Positions 33,834-42,870 of a stretch of 64,000 bases of DNA are shown here, one piece after another; position 1 is the stretch's first letter, and every line of letters begins with the position of its first letter. The notes beneath the pieces were generated by a model. It saw nothing but the letters and a program-made list of their open reading frames with translations. It ran no database searches and had not been told where the DNA came from. The translations under genes were made by a program, and so were the position numbers. Location of the stretch: assembly GCA_031253985.1 (NCBI GenBank), contig JAIRVH010000183.1, positions 17,631 to 81,630 on the forward strand, in the 5' to 3' direction. This stretch comes from Sphingobacterium sp. (GTDB taxonomy: Bacteria; Bacteroidota; Bacteroidia; Sphingobacteriales; Sphingobacteriaceae).

Positions 33834-34862
33834 CTATTTTTCAACGGTTTTGATTTCAAATAATGTATTCCACAATTTACCTGTAATAAAGAGACGTTTT
33901 CCCGCTTGATCGTAAGCGATACCATTCAATTCATTATCGTAAGCGGATGTATGTTCATAAATACCGACAAGATTAATCCGTCCTTCTACCGCTCCTGTTT
34001 GCGGGTTGATCACAACAATAACATCTTTTTGATAAACATTGGCGTAAACTTTGCCGTCAATATATTCCAGTTCATTAAGTTCATCCACGGGTCCAACTTC
34101 ATCGTAAACTCCGATAGCATTTAGCTCTTTACCGGTTGTTGCATCTAAAAAGAATAACTTATTGGAGCCGTCAGACTTTATCAGATGCTGTCCATCGTAG
34201 GTTAGCCCCCAACCTTCTTTACTATTCTCATATTTAAAGGAACTTTCCTTTGCAAAAGAGTTTTTATCAAACACATATCCCTCTCCCTGTTGCCAGGTCA
34301 ACATAAATAACTTATTACCAACCAATGTCATTCCTTCGGCAAAAGTCTTTTCATCAAATTTGATCTCTTTCAGTACTTTTCCCGTCTTAAGGTCAACCTT
34401 TCTCAAGTTTGACTCCCCATAACGTCCATTCGATTCGTAAAGAACGCCATCTGCAAACTGTAAACCTTGTGTAAATGCCGTTGTATCATGCGGGTATTTG
34501 TTGACAACCTCAAAACCATAATTCTTTGCATTTGCAGGCACGACATAAAATGTACTTGAAACAGAATCTGGTTTTCCTGCATTGTACACCAAAGCGGAAA
34601 TATTACGCGTACCATAGGCCATGTCTTTGGTATCGACCGTAATTGCCGTAGTGTCAGTTGATGAGCCCACATGTTTATCATCGACAAAATAAGCGACAGA
34701 ATCCATTGATACGGATTCAAATTTCAATTTCAATTGCACCTGAGCACCCTTCAAAACAGCTTGATTTGCTCCAGGAGATGCAAATTCTAAACTGGATTTT
34801 TTTGACTTACAAGAAGCAAAAGCCAGTGCTGCAATTGCCATAAAATAAGTTATTTTTCTCAT
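33834..34862 (-). CDS. Glutaminyl-peptide cyclotransferase, plant/bacterial type, lipoprotein
   Basis: The 342-residue protein starts with a lipoprotein signal (ITYFMAIAALAFASCKS, Cys at 19), then an Ig-like domain up to about residue 105, then a beta-propeller cyclase domain: YPHDTTAFTQGLQFADGVLY, ESNGRYGESNLRKVDLKTGK, FAEGMTLVGNKLFMLTWQQG and NELEYIDGKVYANVY. It turns N-terminal glutamine of exported peptides into pyroglutamate. The length beyond a bare cyclase (~240) is explained by the Ig-like domain. Anchored in the outer membrane, facing the periplasm or exterior. Ends in the terminator at 33738. Confidence 0.9.
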   Translation of the reverse strand: MRKITYFMAIAALAFASCKSKKSSLEFASPGANQAVLKGAQVQLKLKFESVSMDSVAYFVDDKHVGSSTDTTAITVDTKDMAYGTRNISALVYNAGKPDSVSSTFYVVPANAKNYGFEVVNKYPHDTTAFTQGLQFADGVLYESNGRYGESNLRKVDLKTGKVLKEIKFDEKTFAEGMTLVGNKLFMLTWQQGEGYVFDKNSFAKESSFKYENSKEGWGLTYDGQHLIKSDGSNKLFFLDATTGKELNAIGVYDEVGPVDELNELEYIDGKVYANVYQKDVIVVINPQTGAVEGRINLVGIYEHTSAYDNELNGIAYDQAGKRLFITGKLWNTLFEIKTVEK

Positions 34863-34892
34863 CTATGTATAATTATTTATAAGTACGTATCC

Positions 34893-35249
34893 TTAACTGT
34901 CCCAAAAAGCATCTTTGATATAATTGAGCACTGCTTTGGGAAATCGTGTTATCGCGACCACATCAAACCTAAGCTCGCCTGTATAATCTGTCTTCAGAAT
35001 ATAAGCCTGTGCCGCACGAATCAGGCGTCGCTGTTTCTTAATATCGACAAATTCATCAGGTTGCCCAAAATCTGTTCCCGATCGTGTTTTTACCTCAACA
35101 AATACCAAGGTATCCTTGTCCATGACAATCAAATCTACTTCTAAATTCTTAAATCGCCAATTTCTTAACACTATTTTATAGCCTTTCTCCACGAGGTATT
35201 CCATGGCCATTTGCTCTCCCCATTGGCCGGTTTCAAGATGCTTGGCCAT
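34893..35249 (-). CDS. yraN: YraN/UPF0102 endonuclease-fold protein
   Basis: The 118-residue protein has the PD-(D/E)XK-like core of UPF0102: GEQMAMEYLVEKGYKIV, then NLEVDLIVMDKDTLVFVEVK with the D and ExK residues in place. Full length for the family, ATG at 35249. It follows dnaG by 9 bases, so co-transcription with DNA primase is likely and a role in DNA processing fits. Enzymatic activity of the family is not well established. Confidence 0.93.
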   Translation of the reverse strand: MAKHLETGQWGEQMAMEYLVEKGYKIVLRNWRFKNLEVDLIVMDKDTLVFVEVKTRSGTDFGQPDEFVDIKKQRRLIRAAQAYILKTDYTGELRFDVVAITRFPKAVLNYIKDAFWDS

Positions 35250-35258
35250 ATCAGTTAA

Positions 35259-37262
35259 TTACTTTACTATCGTATTTCCCAGAAAGCCGCCCAGTAGCCG
35301 CTCGGCTTCTTTTAGCTTCTGATATTTAAAAATAAGGACCTCCAGGTTTGCCACATCTTGCTCGTGTTTCATTTCTTCCCGAATGTGGTGCATTTCTGCT
35401 TCGATCTTGCGTTTTTTGATCCGATAGATCGCTGTAACAACAAGTTGTTTTAAATGTTCATATTCTTGCGTTACATAAATTTTACGCTTATCGTCATTCC
35501 AGTTTTCACTGAGTGAATATTTACTGGCAACGCTATTAATCGCCAGATCTGAAATTGAAGCATCAGGATTAGAATAAAACTGTTTTGCATCAGGAATTTC
35601 ATAATTTTCTGCAGCATCCCGATAAGCTTTTAAAATAAAAGCTGCGGCTTTATCCTTGAATTCTATGTCGCTAATATTGCCCAATAAAAGCCCTGCCACA
35701 GGAATATCACCATCGCCTTCCCAGGTTGCCAGATAATCACCGTAATTAATTAAAATGCGTACAATCTCGCGCTCCTGAAGGATTTCCGATGTCAGCTGTG
35801 CCGGTTGTTCAACAGGTTCCATAGGTGGCATCCCACCTCGTTCGTCGTCGGTCATGAAGAAATCAGGAGGCGGGCCATCCATCCCCATAGGCGGCATACC
35901 TGCATTTAGTGGCGGCGCCTGGGTTTTGCGAGCAGCATCCTTGTCCGCTTTCTTTGCTCTATTGAGTCTGATCTTATTGAGCTCGGCCAATAAAATGCGC
36001 TCTTCGATATCCAAAAGGCTGCTACATTCCCGGATAAAAACAGAGACCTTGATCTCATCGGGAATCAACGCAATACTTTCGACTACATCGCGAATAACCT
36101 CTGCTCTTTTTATTGGATCGTTGCTGGCATCGCGAAGCAGTATATTTGTTTTATAAAAAATGAAGTCCTGCTGATTGGATTTGACATAATCCTTAAAAGC
36201 GTTGGCGCCAAACTTCTGTACATAGGAATCGGGATCATTTCCATCAGGAAACAGCAATACTTTGACGTTTAAGCCCTCTTCAAGCAGCATATCCGTACCA
36301 CGCAGAGAAGCTTTAATGCCCGCTTCATCGCCATCATAAAGAATGGTCACATTCTTTGTAAATCTGGAAATAAGTTTGATCTGCCCCGTTGTCAAAGACG
36401 TTCCCGAAGATGAAACAACATTCTCCACGCCTGCCTGATGGACGGAAAGAACATCGGCATAGCCCTCTACCAAATAGCAGTTGTCCTCCTCCATAATTGC
36501 CTTTTTGGCAAAATTCAATCCATACAGCACATCGGATTTGTGGTAGATTTCGCTTTCGGGAGAATTCACATATTTGGCAACCTTCTTATCTGTTTTTAAG
36601 GTCCGGCCACCAAAGCCAATGACACGTCCTGTTAGGTTATGAATCGGAAACATCACCCGTCCACGGAACCGATCATATAAAGATTTATCATCACGCTCAA
36701 TCGCCAAACCACTCGCGGCCAAATAATCGGGGTGAAAACCGGCTACCTGTGCTTTATCGACTAATGCTGTCCATTCTTCGGGGGAATAACCCAATTCAAA
36801 TTTCTTGATAATATCCTCGCGATAGCCACGTTCCTTGAAATAATTGAGGCCGATGACCTGCCCCATTTCAGTTTTCCAAAGTTGCTCGGCAAAGAATTTA
36901 CTGGCCCATGCACTCAGTACATATAGACTTTCACGTTTATCCTGTGCCGCTAACTGAGCAGGAGAGCGCTCAACTTCCTCGATCTGAATCGAATATTTAT
37001 CGGCTAAATAACGAATGGCTTCTGGATAAGAGAATTTCTCCAGTTCCATAACAAACTTGAGCGAATCCCCACCAACACCGCAACCAAAACACTTATAGAT
37101 TCCCTTTGAAACAGAAACGTGAAAGGAGGGTGTTTTTTCATGGTGAAATGGACAATTTCCAATCAAAGAAGTTCCCCGTTTCTTTAAGTCAACAAAGTCT
37201 CCCACCACCTCTTCTATCCGTGCTGTTTCCAGTACTTTATCAATAACTTCCTGCTTTATCAA
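35259..37262 (-). CDS. dnaG: DNA primase
   Basis: The 667-residue protein makes RNA primers at the replication fork. The zinc ribbon is complete (Cys37, His40, Cys58, Cys61 in CPFHHEKTPSF and IYKCFGCG). Next come the RNA polymerase basic domain (GLAIERDDKSLYDRFRGRVM, FPIHNLTGRVIGFGGR) and the TOPRIM domain with its acidic triad (YLVEGYADVLSV, LYDGDEAGIKAS). The C-terminal ~200 residues, after a Pro/Met-rich linker (residues ~440-480), form the DnaB-binding helices. The first codon is TTG at 37262: no ATG precedes the conserved IKQEVIDKVLETARIEEVVG, so TTG initiation is chosen. Confidence 0.96.
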   Translation of the reverse strand: MIKQEVIDKVLETARIEEVVGDFVDLKKRGTSLIGNCPFHHEKTPSFHVSVSKGIYKCFGCGVGGDSLKFVMELEKFSYPEAIRYLADKYSIQIEEVERSPAQLAAQDKRESLYVLSAWASKFFAEQLWKTEMGQVIGLNYFKERGYREDIIKKFELGYSPEEWTALVDKAQVAGFHPDYLAASGLAIERDDKSLYDRFRGRVMFPIHNLTGRVIGFGGRTLKTDKKVAKYVNSPESEIYHKSDVLYGLNFAKKAIMEEDNCYLVEGYADVLSVHQAGVENVVSSSGTSLTTGQIKLISRFTKNVTILYDGDEAGIKASLRGTDMLLEEGLNVKVLLFPDGNDPDSYVQKFGANAFKDYVKSNQQDFIFYKTNILLRDASNDPIKRAEVIRDVVESIALIPDEIKVSVFIRECSSLLDIEERILLAELNKIRLNRAKKADKDAARKTQAPPLNAGMPPMGMDGPPPDFFMTDDERGGMPPMEPVEQPAQLTSEILQEREIVRILINYGDYLATWEGDGDIPVAGLLLGNISDIEFKDKAAAFILKAYRDAAENYEIPDAKQFYSNPDASISDLAINSVASKYSLSENWNDDKRKIYVTQEYEHLKQLVVTAIYRIKKRKIEAEMHHIREEMKHEQDVANLEVLIFKYQKLKEAERLLGGFLGNTIVK

Positions 37263-37382
37263 ACCGTTTCTTTTTTAATGTAAAATTAGAATAAATCTTT
37301 TGGATCCCCACTAAAAAACAGTTTCTTTAATCAGAGCAGTATAAGGGGGATATAAAATGTTTTGATATGCGATGCTGTTGTA

Positions 37383-37413
37383 TTGTATATCAAAAGCAAT
37401 TTATCTAAGTTTG
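37383..37413 (+). promoter_or_regulatory. Promoter of ugd, nearly identical to ndk promoter
   Basis: TTG at 37383-37385 and TAAGTTTG at 37406-37413 are 20 bases apart. The 17 bases AAAAGCAATTTATCTAA around the -7 box are identical to those before ndk. Leader ~27 bases. Confidence 0.65.
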
Positions 37414-37446
37414 TTCTTCAATTTATAGCTGATTAAGATAATCAAA

Positions 37447-38832
37447 ATGAGCAAAACAATCAAGAAAATATGCTGTATCGGTGCTGGCTACGTCGGTGGA
37501 CCTACCATGTCAGTTGTTGCAAAGCAATGCCCACATATTGAGATTACAATCGTCGACGTCAATGCGGCGCGGATCGCGGCCTGGAACGATGAAGATCTTG
37601 ATAACCTTCCTGTCTATGAACCCGGTTTACAGGAAATCGTTGCTGAAGCGCGTAATCGCAATTTGTTTTTCTCAACGGATATCGAAAAGGCTATTGATGA
37701 AGCCGACATGATTTTTATTTCGGTCAATACACCCACTAAAACTTACGGCAAAGGCAAGGGAATGGCTGCAGATTTAAAGTATATTGAACTTTGCGCACGC
37801 CAGATCGCAGCTGTTGCCAAAAACGACAAAATTGTTGTTGAAAAATCGACTTTACCTGTTCGCACTGCAGCAGCTTTAAAAAGTATCCTTGATAATACAG
37901 GAAACGGTGTCAATTTCCAGATTCTTTCCAACCCCGAATTTTTAGCAGAAGGAACAGCGATACAGGATCTTCTGAATCCAGACCGCGTCCTGATCGGTGG
38001 TGAAAATGATGAAGCTATTGCCGCATTGGTCGATATCTATGCACATTGGGTAAGTCGCGACAAGATCCTGACAACCAACCTGTGGTCATCAGAACTTTCA
38101 AAATTAACAGCTAATGCTTTTTTGGCACAACGTGTATCCTCCATTAACTCCATCTCCGCGCTGTGTGAAAAAACAGGTGCCAATGTCGACGAAGTTTCCA
38201 AGGCGATTGGTATGGATTCCAGGATTGGATCCAAATTTCTGAAAGCTTCTGTAGGATTTGGAGGTTCTTGTTTCCAAAAAGATATCCTCAATCTAGTTTA
38301 TATCGCTCGAAGTTATGGTCTGACCGAGGTTGCTGCATATTGGGATCAAGTGATTTTGATGAATGATTATCAAAAACAGCGGTTTGCAGACAACATTATC
38401 CAAACATTGTACAATACAGTGTCGGGGAAAAAGATTGCATTCTTAGGCTGGGCATTCAAAAAAGACACCAATGATACGCGTGAATCTGCAGCGATCTATG
38501 TTGCAGATCATCTATTGAGTGAACAAGCTGAAATCACGGTCTATGATCCCAAAGTTTCTGCTGAACGCATCTATGCCGACCTAGATTATCTAAACACCCG
38601 CTCTTCAGAAGAAAACAGGACCTTGGTAAAGGTTGTCAATACCCCCTATGAGGCTTGCAATGATGCACATGCAATTGCCGTATTAACCGAGTGGGATGAA
38701 TTCAAAAGCTATGACTGGGCCAGCATTAAGAAACATATGAAAAAGCCTGCATTTGTATTCGATGGCCGTAAACTATTGAATCGTCAGGAACTGGAAGAGC
38801 TCGACTTTAAATATTACGCGATAGGCGAGTAA
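37447..38832 (+). CDS. ugd: UDP-glucose 6-dehydrogenase
   Basis: The 461-residue enzyme oxidises UDP-glucose to UDP-glucuronate for capsule or other polysaccharides. The NAD fold has [10 protein letters not shown] (residues 12-21); the substrate region has [17 protein letters not shown] and [20 protein letters not shown]; the catalytic Cys275 is in [16 protein letters not shown]. The long form and the sequence GKGKGMAAD resemble the eukaryote-like UGDH class, common in Bacteroidota, rather than the shorter class of enterobacteria. No other polysaccharide genes stand next to it. ATG at 37447; monocistronic. Confidence 0.95.
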   Translation: MSKTIKKICCIGAGYVGGPTMSVVAKQCPHIEITIVDVNAARIAAWNDEDLDNLPVYEPGLQEIVAEARNRNLFFSTDIEKAIDEADMIFISVNTPTKTYGKGKGMAADLKYIELCARQIAAVAKNDKIVVEKSTLPVRTAAALKSILDNTGNGVNFQILSNPEFLAEGTAIQDLLNPDRVLIGGENDEAIAALVDIYAHWVSRDKILTTNLWSSELSKLTANAFLAQRVSSINSISALCEKTGANVDEVSKAIGMDSRIGSKFLKASVGFGGSCFQKDILNLVYIARSYGLTEVAAYWDQVILMNDYQKQRFADNIIQTLYNTVSGKKIAFLGWAFKKDTNDTRESAAIYVADHLLSEQAEITVYDPKVSAERIYADLDYLNTRSSEENRTLVKVVNTPYEACNDAHAIAVLTEWDEFKSYDWASIKKHMKKPAFVFDGRKLLNRQELEELDFKYYAIGE

Positions 38833-38851
38833 TCAATATATAGATAAAAGG

Positions 38852-38900
38852 AACCCTCAGGATATATTCGCATTCAAATATGCAACTATAACTGAGGGTT
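38852..38900. terminator. Hairpin after ugd
   Basis: AACCCTCAG (38852-38860) pairs with CTGAGGGTT (38892-38900), followed by TTGTTTG on the plus strand; the 31-base interior also contains AT-rich complementarity. Twenty bases after the ugd stop. Confidence 0.6.
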
Positions 38901-38971
38901 TTGTTTGTGCCTGTTGTCAACGCATAAGGAAAGAGAGATGAAACACAAGCGATGCAACAGGACTTTTTATC

Positions 38972-39292
38972 TTAATTATTCAGCATCCCATAGAACTCAT
39001 TCATGTAATAAGATTCTTGGAGTGCATCTCTGAAATTCTGCCATTGTTCTTCATCAAATGAAAATACAATATCTGGATAAGGTGTCTTCATAATCAATCG
39101 AAATTCACCATCTGGAAATGTGCTAAAAAAGAGCTCATCACCATTACTTTTCGTAATATTCAAGAAATCGAAGAATTTATTCCTCGTAAATGTCAGTACA
39201 AAACTTTGTTGCCATATATAATAGGTTTGACACTTATGGCAAACACTAATATGGGTATCTCCTCTTTGGCTTAGAATCTTTGTATCACACAT
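38972..39292 (-). CDS. Small protein with CxxC motif, DUF6686-like
   Basis: The 106-residue cytosolic protein begins MCDTKILSQRGDTHISVCHK, giving Cys2 and a CHKC pair at residues 18-21, followed by strands and a C-terminal helix (FSFDEEQWQNFRDALQES). The layout, a Cys near the start, CxxC, then beta strands and a final helix, resembles short Bacteroidota proteins filed as DUF6686; I hold that name loosely. A metal site is possible. It lies downstream of the M3 peptidase gene on the same strand, but a terminator (39374-39405) separates them. Confidence 0.6.
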   Translation of the reverse strand: MCDTKILSQRGDTHISVCHKCQTYYIWQQSFVLTFTRNKFFDFLNITKSNGDELFFSTFPDGEFRLIMKTPYPDIVFSFDEEQWQNFRDALQESYYMNEFYGMLNN

Positions 39293-39373
39293 ACTACACG
39301 CATTTATTTAGACTCATTATAAATAATATTCAAATGTAAGCATAGTTTTTAGAATAACAAGTGTCTGCACAAA

Positions 39374-39405
39374 AAAAAGGCGATATATTTCTATATCGCC
39401 TTTTT
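39374..39405. terminator. Terminator after M3 peptidase gene
   Basis: Perfect 14-base arms AAAAAGGCGATATA (39374-39387) and complement (39392-39405), loop TTTC, with T runs on both strands. Fourteen bases beyond the peptidase stop. Confidence 0.88.
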
Positions 39406-39418
39406 CGACTGGAGAGAA

Positions 39419-41530
39419 TTAGTTCAATCCCCTCTTTTTCAATAGATATTTTGGATCTGGGTCCGCACCTCTAAAGGTACGATACATCTTTGCAGGGTCA
39501 TCTGTACCTCCTTTTTCAAGAATATTCTTACGGAAAGAATCTGCTGTCACTTGATCGTACAATGATTTTTCCTTAAATGCGGCAAAAGCGTCCGAGTCCA
39601 GCACTTCAGACCAGATATAGGCGTAGTAACCTGCAGAGTATCCACCGGCGAAGATATGTTGAAAATATGTACTCCGATAACGTGGGATAATAGCATCAAT
39701 AATTCCTATCTTTTTCATTGCGCTCTTTTCAAAAGCATTAATGTCTTTTGAAATTTCTTTGGTTGTAGCATGATAATCCATGTCCAACAGGGCTGCAGAA
39801 AGATATTCCACAGTTGCAAAGCCTTGATCGAAGGTACCGGCCTTTTCCATTTTCTGAATCAATGAATCTGGCATCGCTTCTTTGGTTTTATAGTGCTTAG
39901 CATACGTTTTTAACACTTCGGGATCTACTGCCCAATTTTCCATCACCTGTGAAGGCAGTTCAACAAAGTCACGTGGTACAGAAGTTCCGGCCATTGAACG
40001 GTATCTTACATTGGAAAGAAGGCCATGTAAGGCATGTCCAAACTCATGGAATAAGGTCGTTGCTTCATCGAATGTCAACAAGGCAGGATTTTTTCCCACT
40101 GGTTTTGTGAAATTGCATACGATCGAAATTACCGGAGCAACACGTTTGCCATCTTTTGTTGACTGATTGCGATAAGAAGTCATCCAGGCCCCCCCACGTT
40201 TTGATTCGCGTGGGAAGAAATCAGCATATAGGAGACCCAAATGTGAACCGTCTTTGTCTTTTACCTCATATACTTCTACATCTTTATGGTAAGTAGGGAC
40301 ATTGTTTAAGGCTACAAATGTCAAACCATATAGTTTGTTGGCAACGGCAAATGCACCTTCGCGGACTGCAGGAAGGCTCAAATAAGGTTTAATTTCGTCC
40401 TCATTCAAAGCGAACCGTTTCTTGCGTATAATCTCTGTATAATATCTCCAGTCGTAAGGGGCAACAGCAAAGTCACCGCCTTCGGCTTTAATTTCCTTCG
40501 CAATATCTGCTTCCTCCCCTTTCGCTTTTGCCAAAGCGGGCGTCCAAAGTTTGTTTAATAATGCATAGACATTCGTTGGATTCTTCGCCATGGATTCCTC
40601 TAATACATAGGCCGCATGTGAAGAATAACCCAACAGTTTTGCTTTTTGAAGGCGAAGGTTGACAATTTTTTGGATAATCGTCTTGTTATCGTTGGCATTA
40701 TCTTGATTGCCACGAAGCTGGTAGGCTTCCCAGAGCTGTTTTCTTAACTCACGATTTTTTGCATATTGAAGAAAAGGCATAATGGAAGGATTTTGTAAGG
40801 TAAATACCCACTTATCTTTCTTTCCTTTCGCTACGGCCTCTTCTGCTGCTGCCGTTTTCAGTGATTCCGGTAAGCCTTCCAATTGGCTAGCAGAGTCAAC
40901 AACAAGTGTATAGGCATTTGTCTCAGCCAATAAATTCTGTCCAAATTGGGTGGTTAATGTTGAAAGTTCAGCATTTATCTTTTTCATTTTTTCCTTATCA
41001 GCATCCTTCAGGTTTGCTCCGGAACGTACGAAACTCTTATAGGTTTCTTCCAACAGTTTATTATCCTGTTCATCTAATCCAAGCGTATTTCGGCTGCTCC
41101 AAACTGTTTTGATACGGTCAAATAATTTGGTGTTCATCGAAATCTCATCGGAATGACTCGATAAGATCGGTGCCAGATCCTTCGCTATCGCCTGAATACT
41201 GTCATTTGTATTGGCGCTGTTTAAATTGTAGAATACTGTAGATACATTGTTCAATAATCCACCCGCATTTTCGAGGGCTACTATGGTATTTTGAAATGTT
41301 GCTTTATCGGAATTATTGACTATCGTGTCAATTTCCAAATTATGTATTTTTATAGCCTCATCAAAAGCTGGCCTAAAATGCTCCGTTTTGATCTTGTCAA
41401 AAGGAGGTACATTGAATGGAGTCTCGTAAGCCAATAAAAGAGGATTATCTGTCATCACTTTTTTTTCCTCACAACCAACAAATGCAGTTGCCACTATCAC
41501 AAAAAATGGCAAAAGTTGTCTTTTCTTCAT
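39419..41530 (-). CDS. dcp: M3-family metallopeptidase (peptidyl-dipeptidase Dcp type), lipoprotein
   Basis: The 703-residue protein has a lipoprotein signal (LLPFFVIVATAFVGCEEKK, Cys at 20) and then the all-helical M3 fold. The zinc site HEFGH is in LFHEFGHALHGLLSNVRYRS, with the third ligand Glu in ENWAVDPEVL-type context. The region YRSTYFQHIFAGGYSAGYYA matches the Dcp/OpdA subgroup. It trims dipeptides or oligopeptides; the lipid anchor places this copy in the envelope, unlike cytosolic Dcp of enterobacteria. Monocistronic, with a terminator at 39374. Confidence 0.93.
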   Translation of the reverse strand: MKKRQLLPFFVIVATAFVGCEEKKVMTDNPLLLAYETPFNVPPFDKIKTEHFRPAFDEAIKIHNLEIDTIVNNSDKATFQNTIVALENAGGLLNNVSTVFYNLNSANTNDSIQAIAKDLAPILSSHSDEISMNTKLFDRIKTVWSSRNTLGLDEQDNKLLEETYKSFVRSGANLKDADKEKMKKINAELSTLTTQFGQNLLAETNAYTLVVDSASQLEGLPESLKTAAAEEAVAKGKKDKWVFTLQNPSIMPFLQYAKNRELRKQLWEAYQLRGNQDNANDNKTIIQKIVNLRLQKAKLLGYSSHAAYVLEESMAKNPTNVYALLNKLWTPALAKAKGEEADIAKEIKAEGGDFAVAPYDWRYYTEIIRKKRFALNEDEIKPYLSLPAVREGAFAVANKLYGLTFVALNNVPTYHKDVEVYEVKDKDGSHLGLLYADFFPRESKRGGAWMTSYRNQSTKDGKRVAPVISIVCNFTKPVGKNPALLTFDEATTLFHEFGHALHGLLSNVRYRSMAGTSVPRDFVELPSQVMENWAVDPEVLKTYAKHYKTKEAMPDSLIQKMEKAGTFDQGFATVEYLSAALLDMDYHATTKEISKDINAFEKSAMKKIGIIDAIIPRYRSTYFQHIFAGGYSAGYYAYIWSEVLDSDAFAAFKEKSLYDQVTADSFRKNILEKGGTDDPAKMYRTFRGADPDPKYLLKKRGLN

Positions 41531-41702
41531 ATTATCTGATTATTCCTGATTTTTTCCCAAAGATAATAAAATTAGGCAAAAGCTGGGCCTCGTTGGGGAG
41601 GGGGTTGTAAAGGAGCATGAAAACAGTCATCCTATTGTAAAACAAAAACTTATTCGTAAACCTTGTTAAAAATAATCTGTCAATTTGGGTAAAAATATTT
41701 TA

Positions 41703-42779
41703 ATGAGCGATATTAACCGTTTCTTTTGGAGGTGTGCGGGGGTACATCAAGAAACTCTTGAAAAATATCCGGAAGAACATAGTAAGTACACAGCCATAGG
41801 TGCTACTATTTTTTTCACGGGGTTATTTGCTAGCCTTTCAGGTGGCTATGCCATGTATTTTGTTTTTAGTGGGGGTACATTTGACTGGTTGTTGGCCATT
41901 GTATTTGGCATTATCTGGGGCTTGGCGATATTCAATATGGACCGCTATATTGTCCTGAGCATTAATAAATCCAAAAGTGGCTTCATGCAGCTTCTGCAAG
42001 CCCTTCCTCGTATTTTATTGGCCATCTTGATTGGTTTGGTTATCTCTAGGCCGTTGGAGTTAAAAATCTTCGATAAAGAGATTCGGGAAAACCTCCGTGT
42101 ACGTTTTCTTGCCGATCAACGCGCTAAAATTGATACCCTCAACAGTACTTTCAATAAAAAATATGCCAATGAGGTTTCACTTTTAAAAGCCATTACGGTA
42201 GAACGTGATTCATTGGAAGCCAGTATTAAAAACGACCGTACAAAATTGAATTACGAGATATTCGGAAATAAGACCACTGAAACATCCGGTGTCATGGGCT
42301 ATGGCCCCTACGCCAAAATGAAAGAAGAAGAACTGAAGAAAAAAGAGGGTTATCTGGATACCTTACGGAATAAAATAACGAACCAGCAAAACGCAATACG
42401 CCAGAAACAAAAATTTGAAGGCATATTGGATCAGAAAGTCTTATCGAACGCTTCGCTGGATAGCGCCGTGAATGTGGCTGGTTTTGCAGACCGCAACTCG
42501 GCATTGGGTAACCTCAGATATGATGCCAATGGTAAAGTCAACGAATCGAATGCGAATGCTGTATTTTTTATTGCACTGCTTTTTGTCTTTCTTGAATGTT
42601 TACCTGTAATTGTCAAACTGCTGGCAGGAAAGGATCCTTATGATAATGAAGTACAAAATCAAAGGACTATCCATGATTACGAATCAGACACCAATGTCAC
42701 GGTTCAGAAAGAAGCTGTCGATCGCTTAAAGGATACGTATGTTGATGTTTCCATCAATAAGCGGATGAAAGAGCTTTAA
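41703..42779 (+). CDS. DUF4407 membrane protein
   Basis: From ATG 41703 the protein is 358 residues; a TTG 18 bases upstream adds only GKNIL and is not favoured. Membrane helices at about residues 35-52, 62-85 and 100-118 precede a long charged coiled-coil region (~125-265), and a fourth helix (NAVFFIALLFVFLECLPVIV) lies near 280-300. The motif WGLAIFNMDRYIVLSINKS between the helices is characteristic of DUF4407. Function unknown. Its terminator is shared with the convergent rmuC gene. Confidence 0.88.
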   Translation: MSDINRFFWRCAGVHQETLEKYPEEHSKYTAIGATIFFTGLFASLSGGYAMYFVFSGGTFDWLLAIVFGIIWGLAIFNMDRYIVLSINKSKSGFMQLLQALPRILLAILIGLVISRPLELKIFDKEIRENLRVRFLADQRAKIDTLNSTFNKKYANEVSLLKAITVERDSLEASIKNDRTKLNYEIFGNKTTETSGVMGYGPYAKMKEEELKKKEGYLDTLRNKITNQQNAIRQKQKFEGILDQKVLSNASLDSAVNVAGFADRNSALGNLRYDANGKVNESNANAVFFIALLFVFLECLPVIVKLLAGKDPYDNEVQNQRTIHDYESDTNVTVQKEAVDRLKDTYVDVSINKRMKEL

Positions 42780-42839
42780 TAGAAACCGCTATCATAAGTT
42801 AGAAAATCGGACCTGAGGTCCGTCGGATAAAGATGATAA

Positions 42840-42865
42840 ACGGGCCTACCATTTGGTAGGCCCGT
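42840..42865. terminator. Bidirectional terminator between DUF4407 gene and rmuC
   Basis: Perfect 12-base arms ACGGGCCTACCA (42840-42851) and complement (42854-42865) with a 2-base loop; convergent genes on both sides. Confidence 0.8.
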
Positions 42866-42870
42866 CTTCA

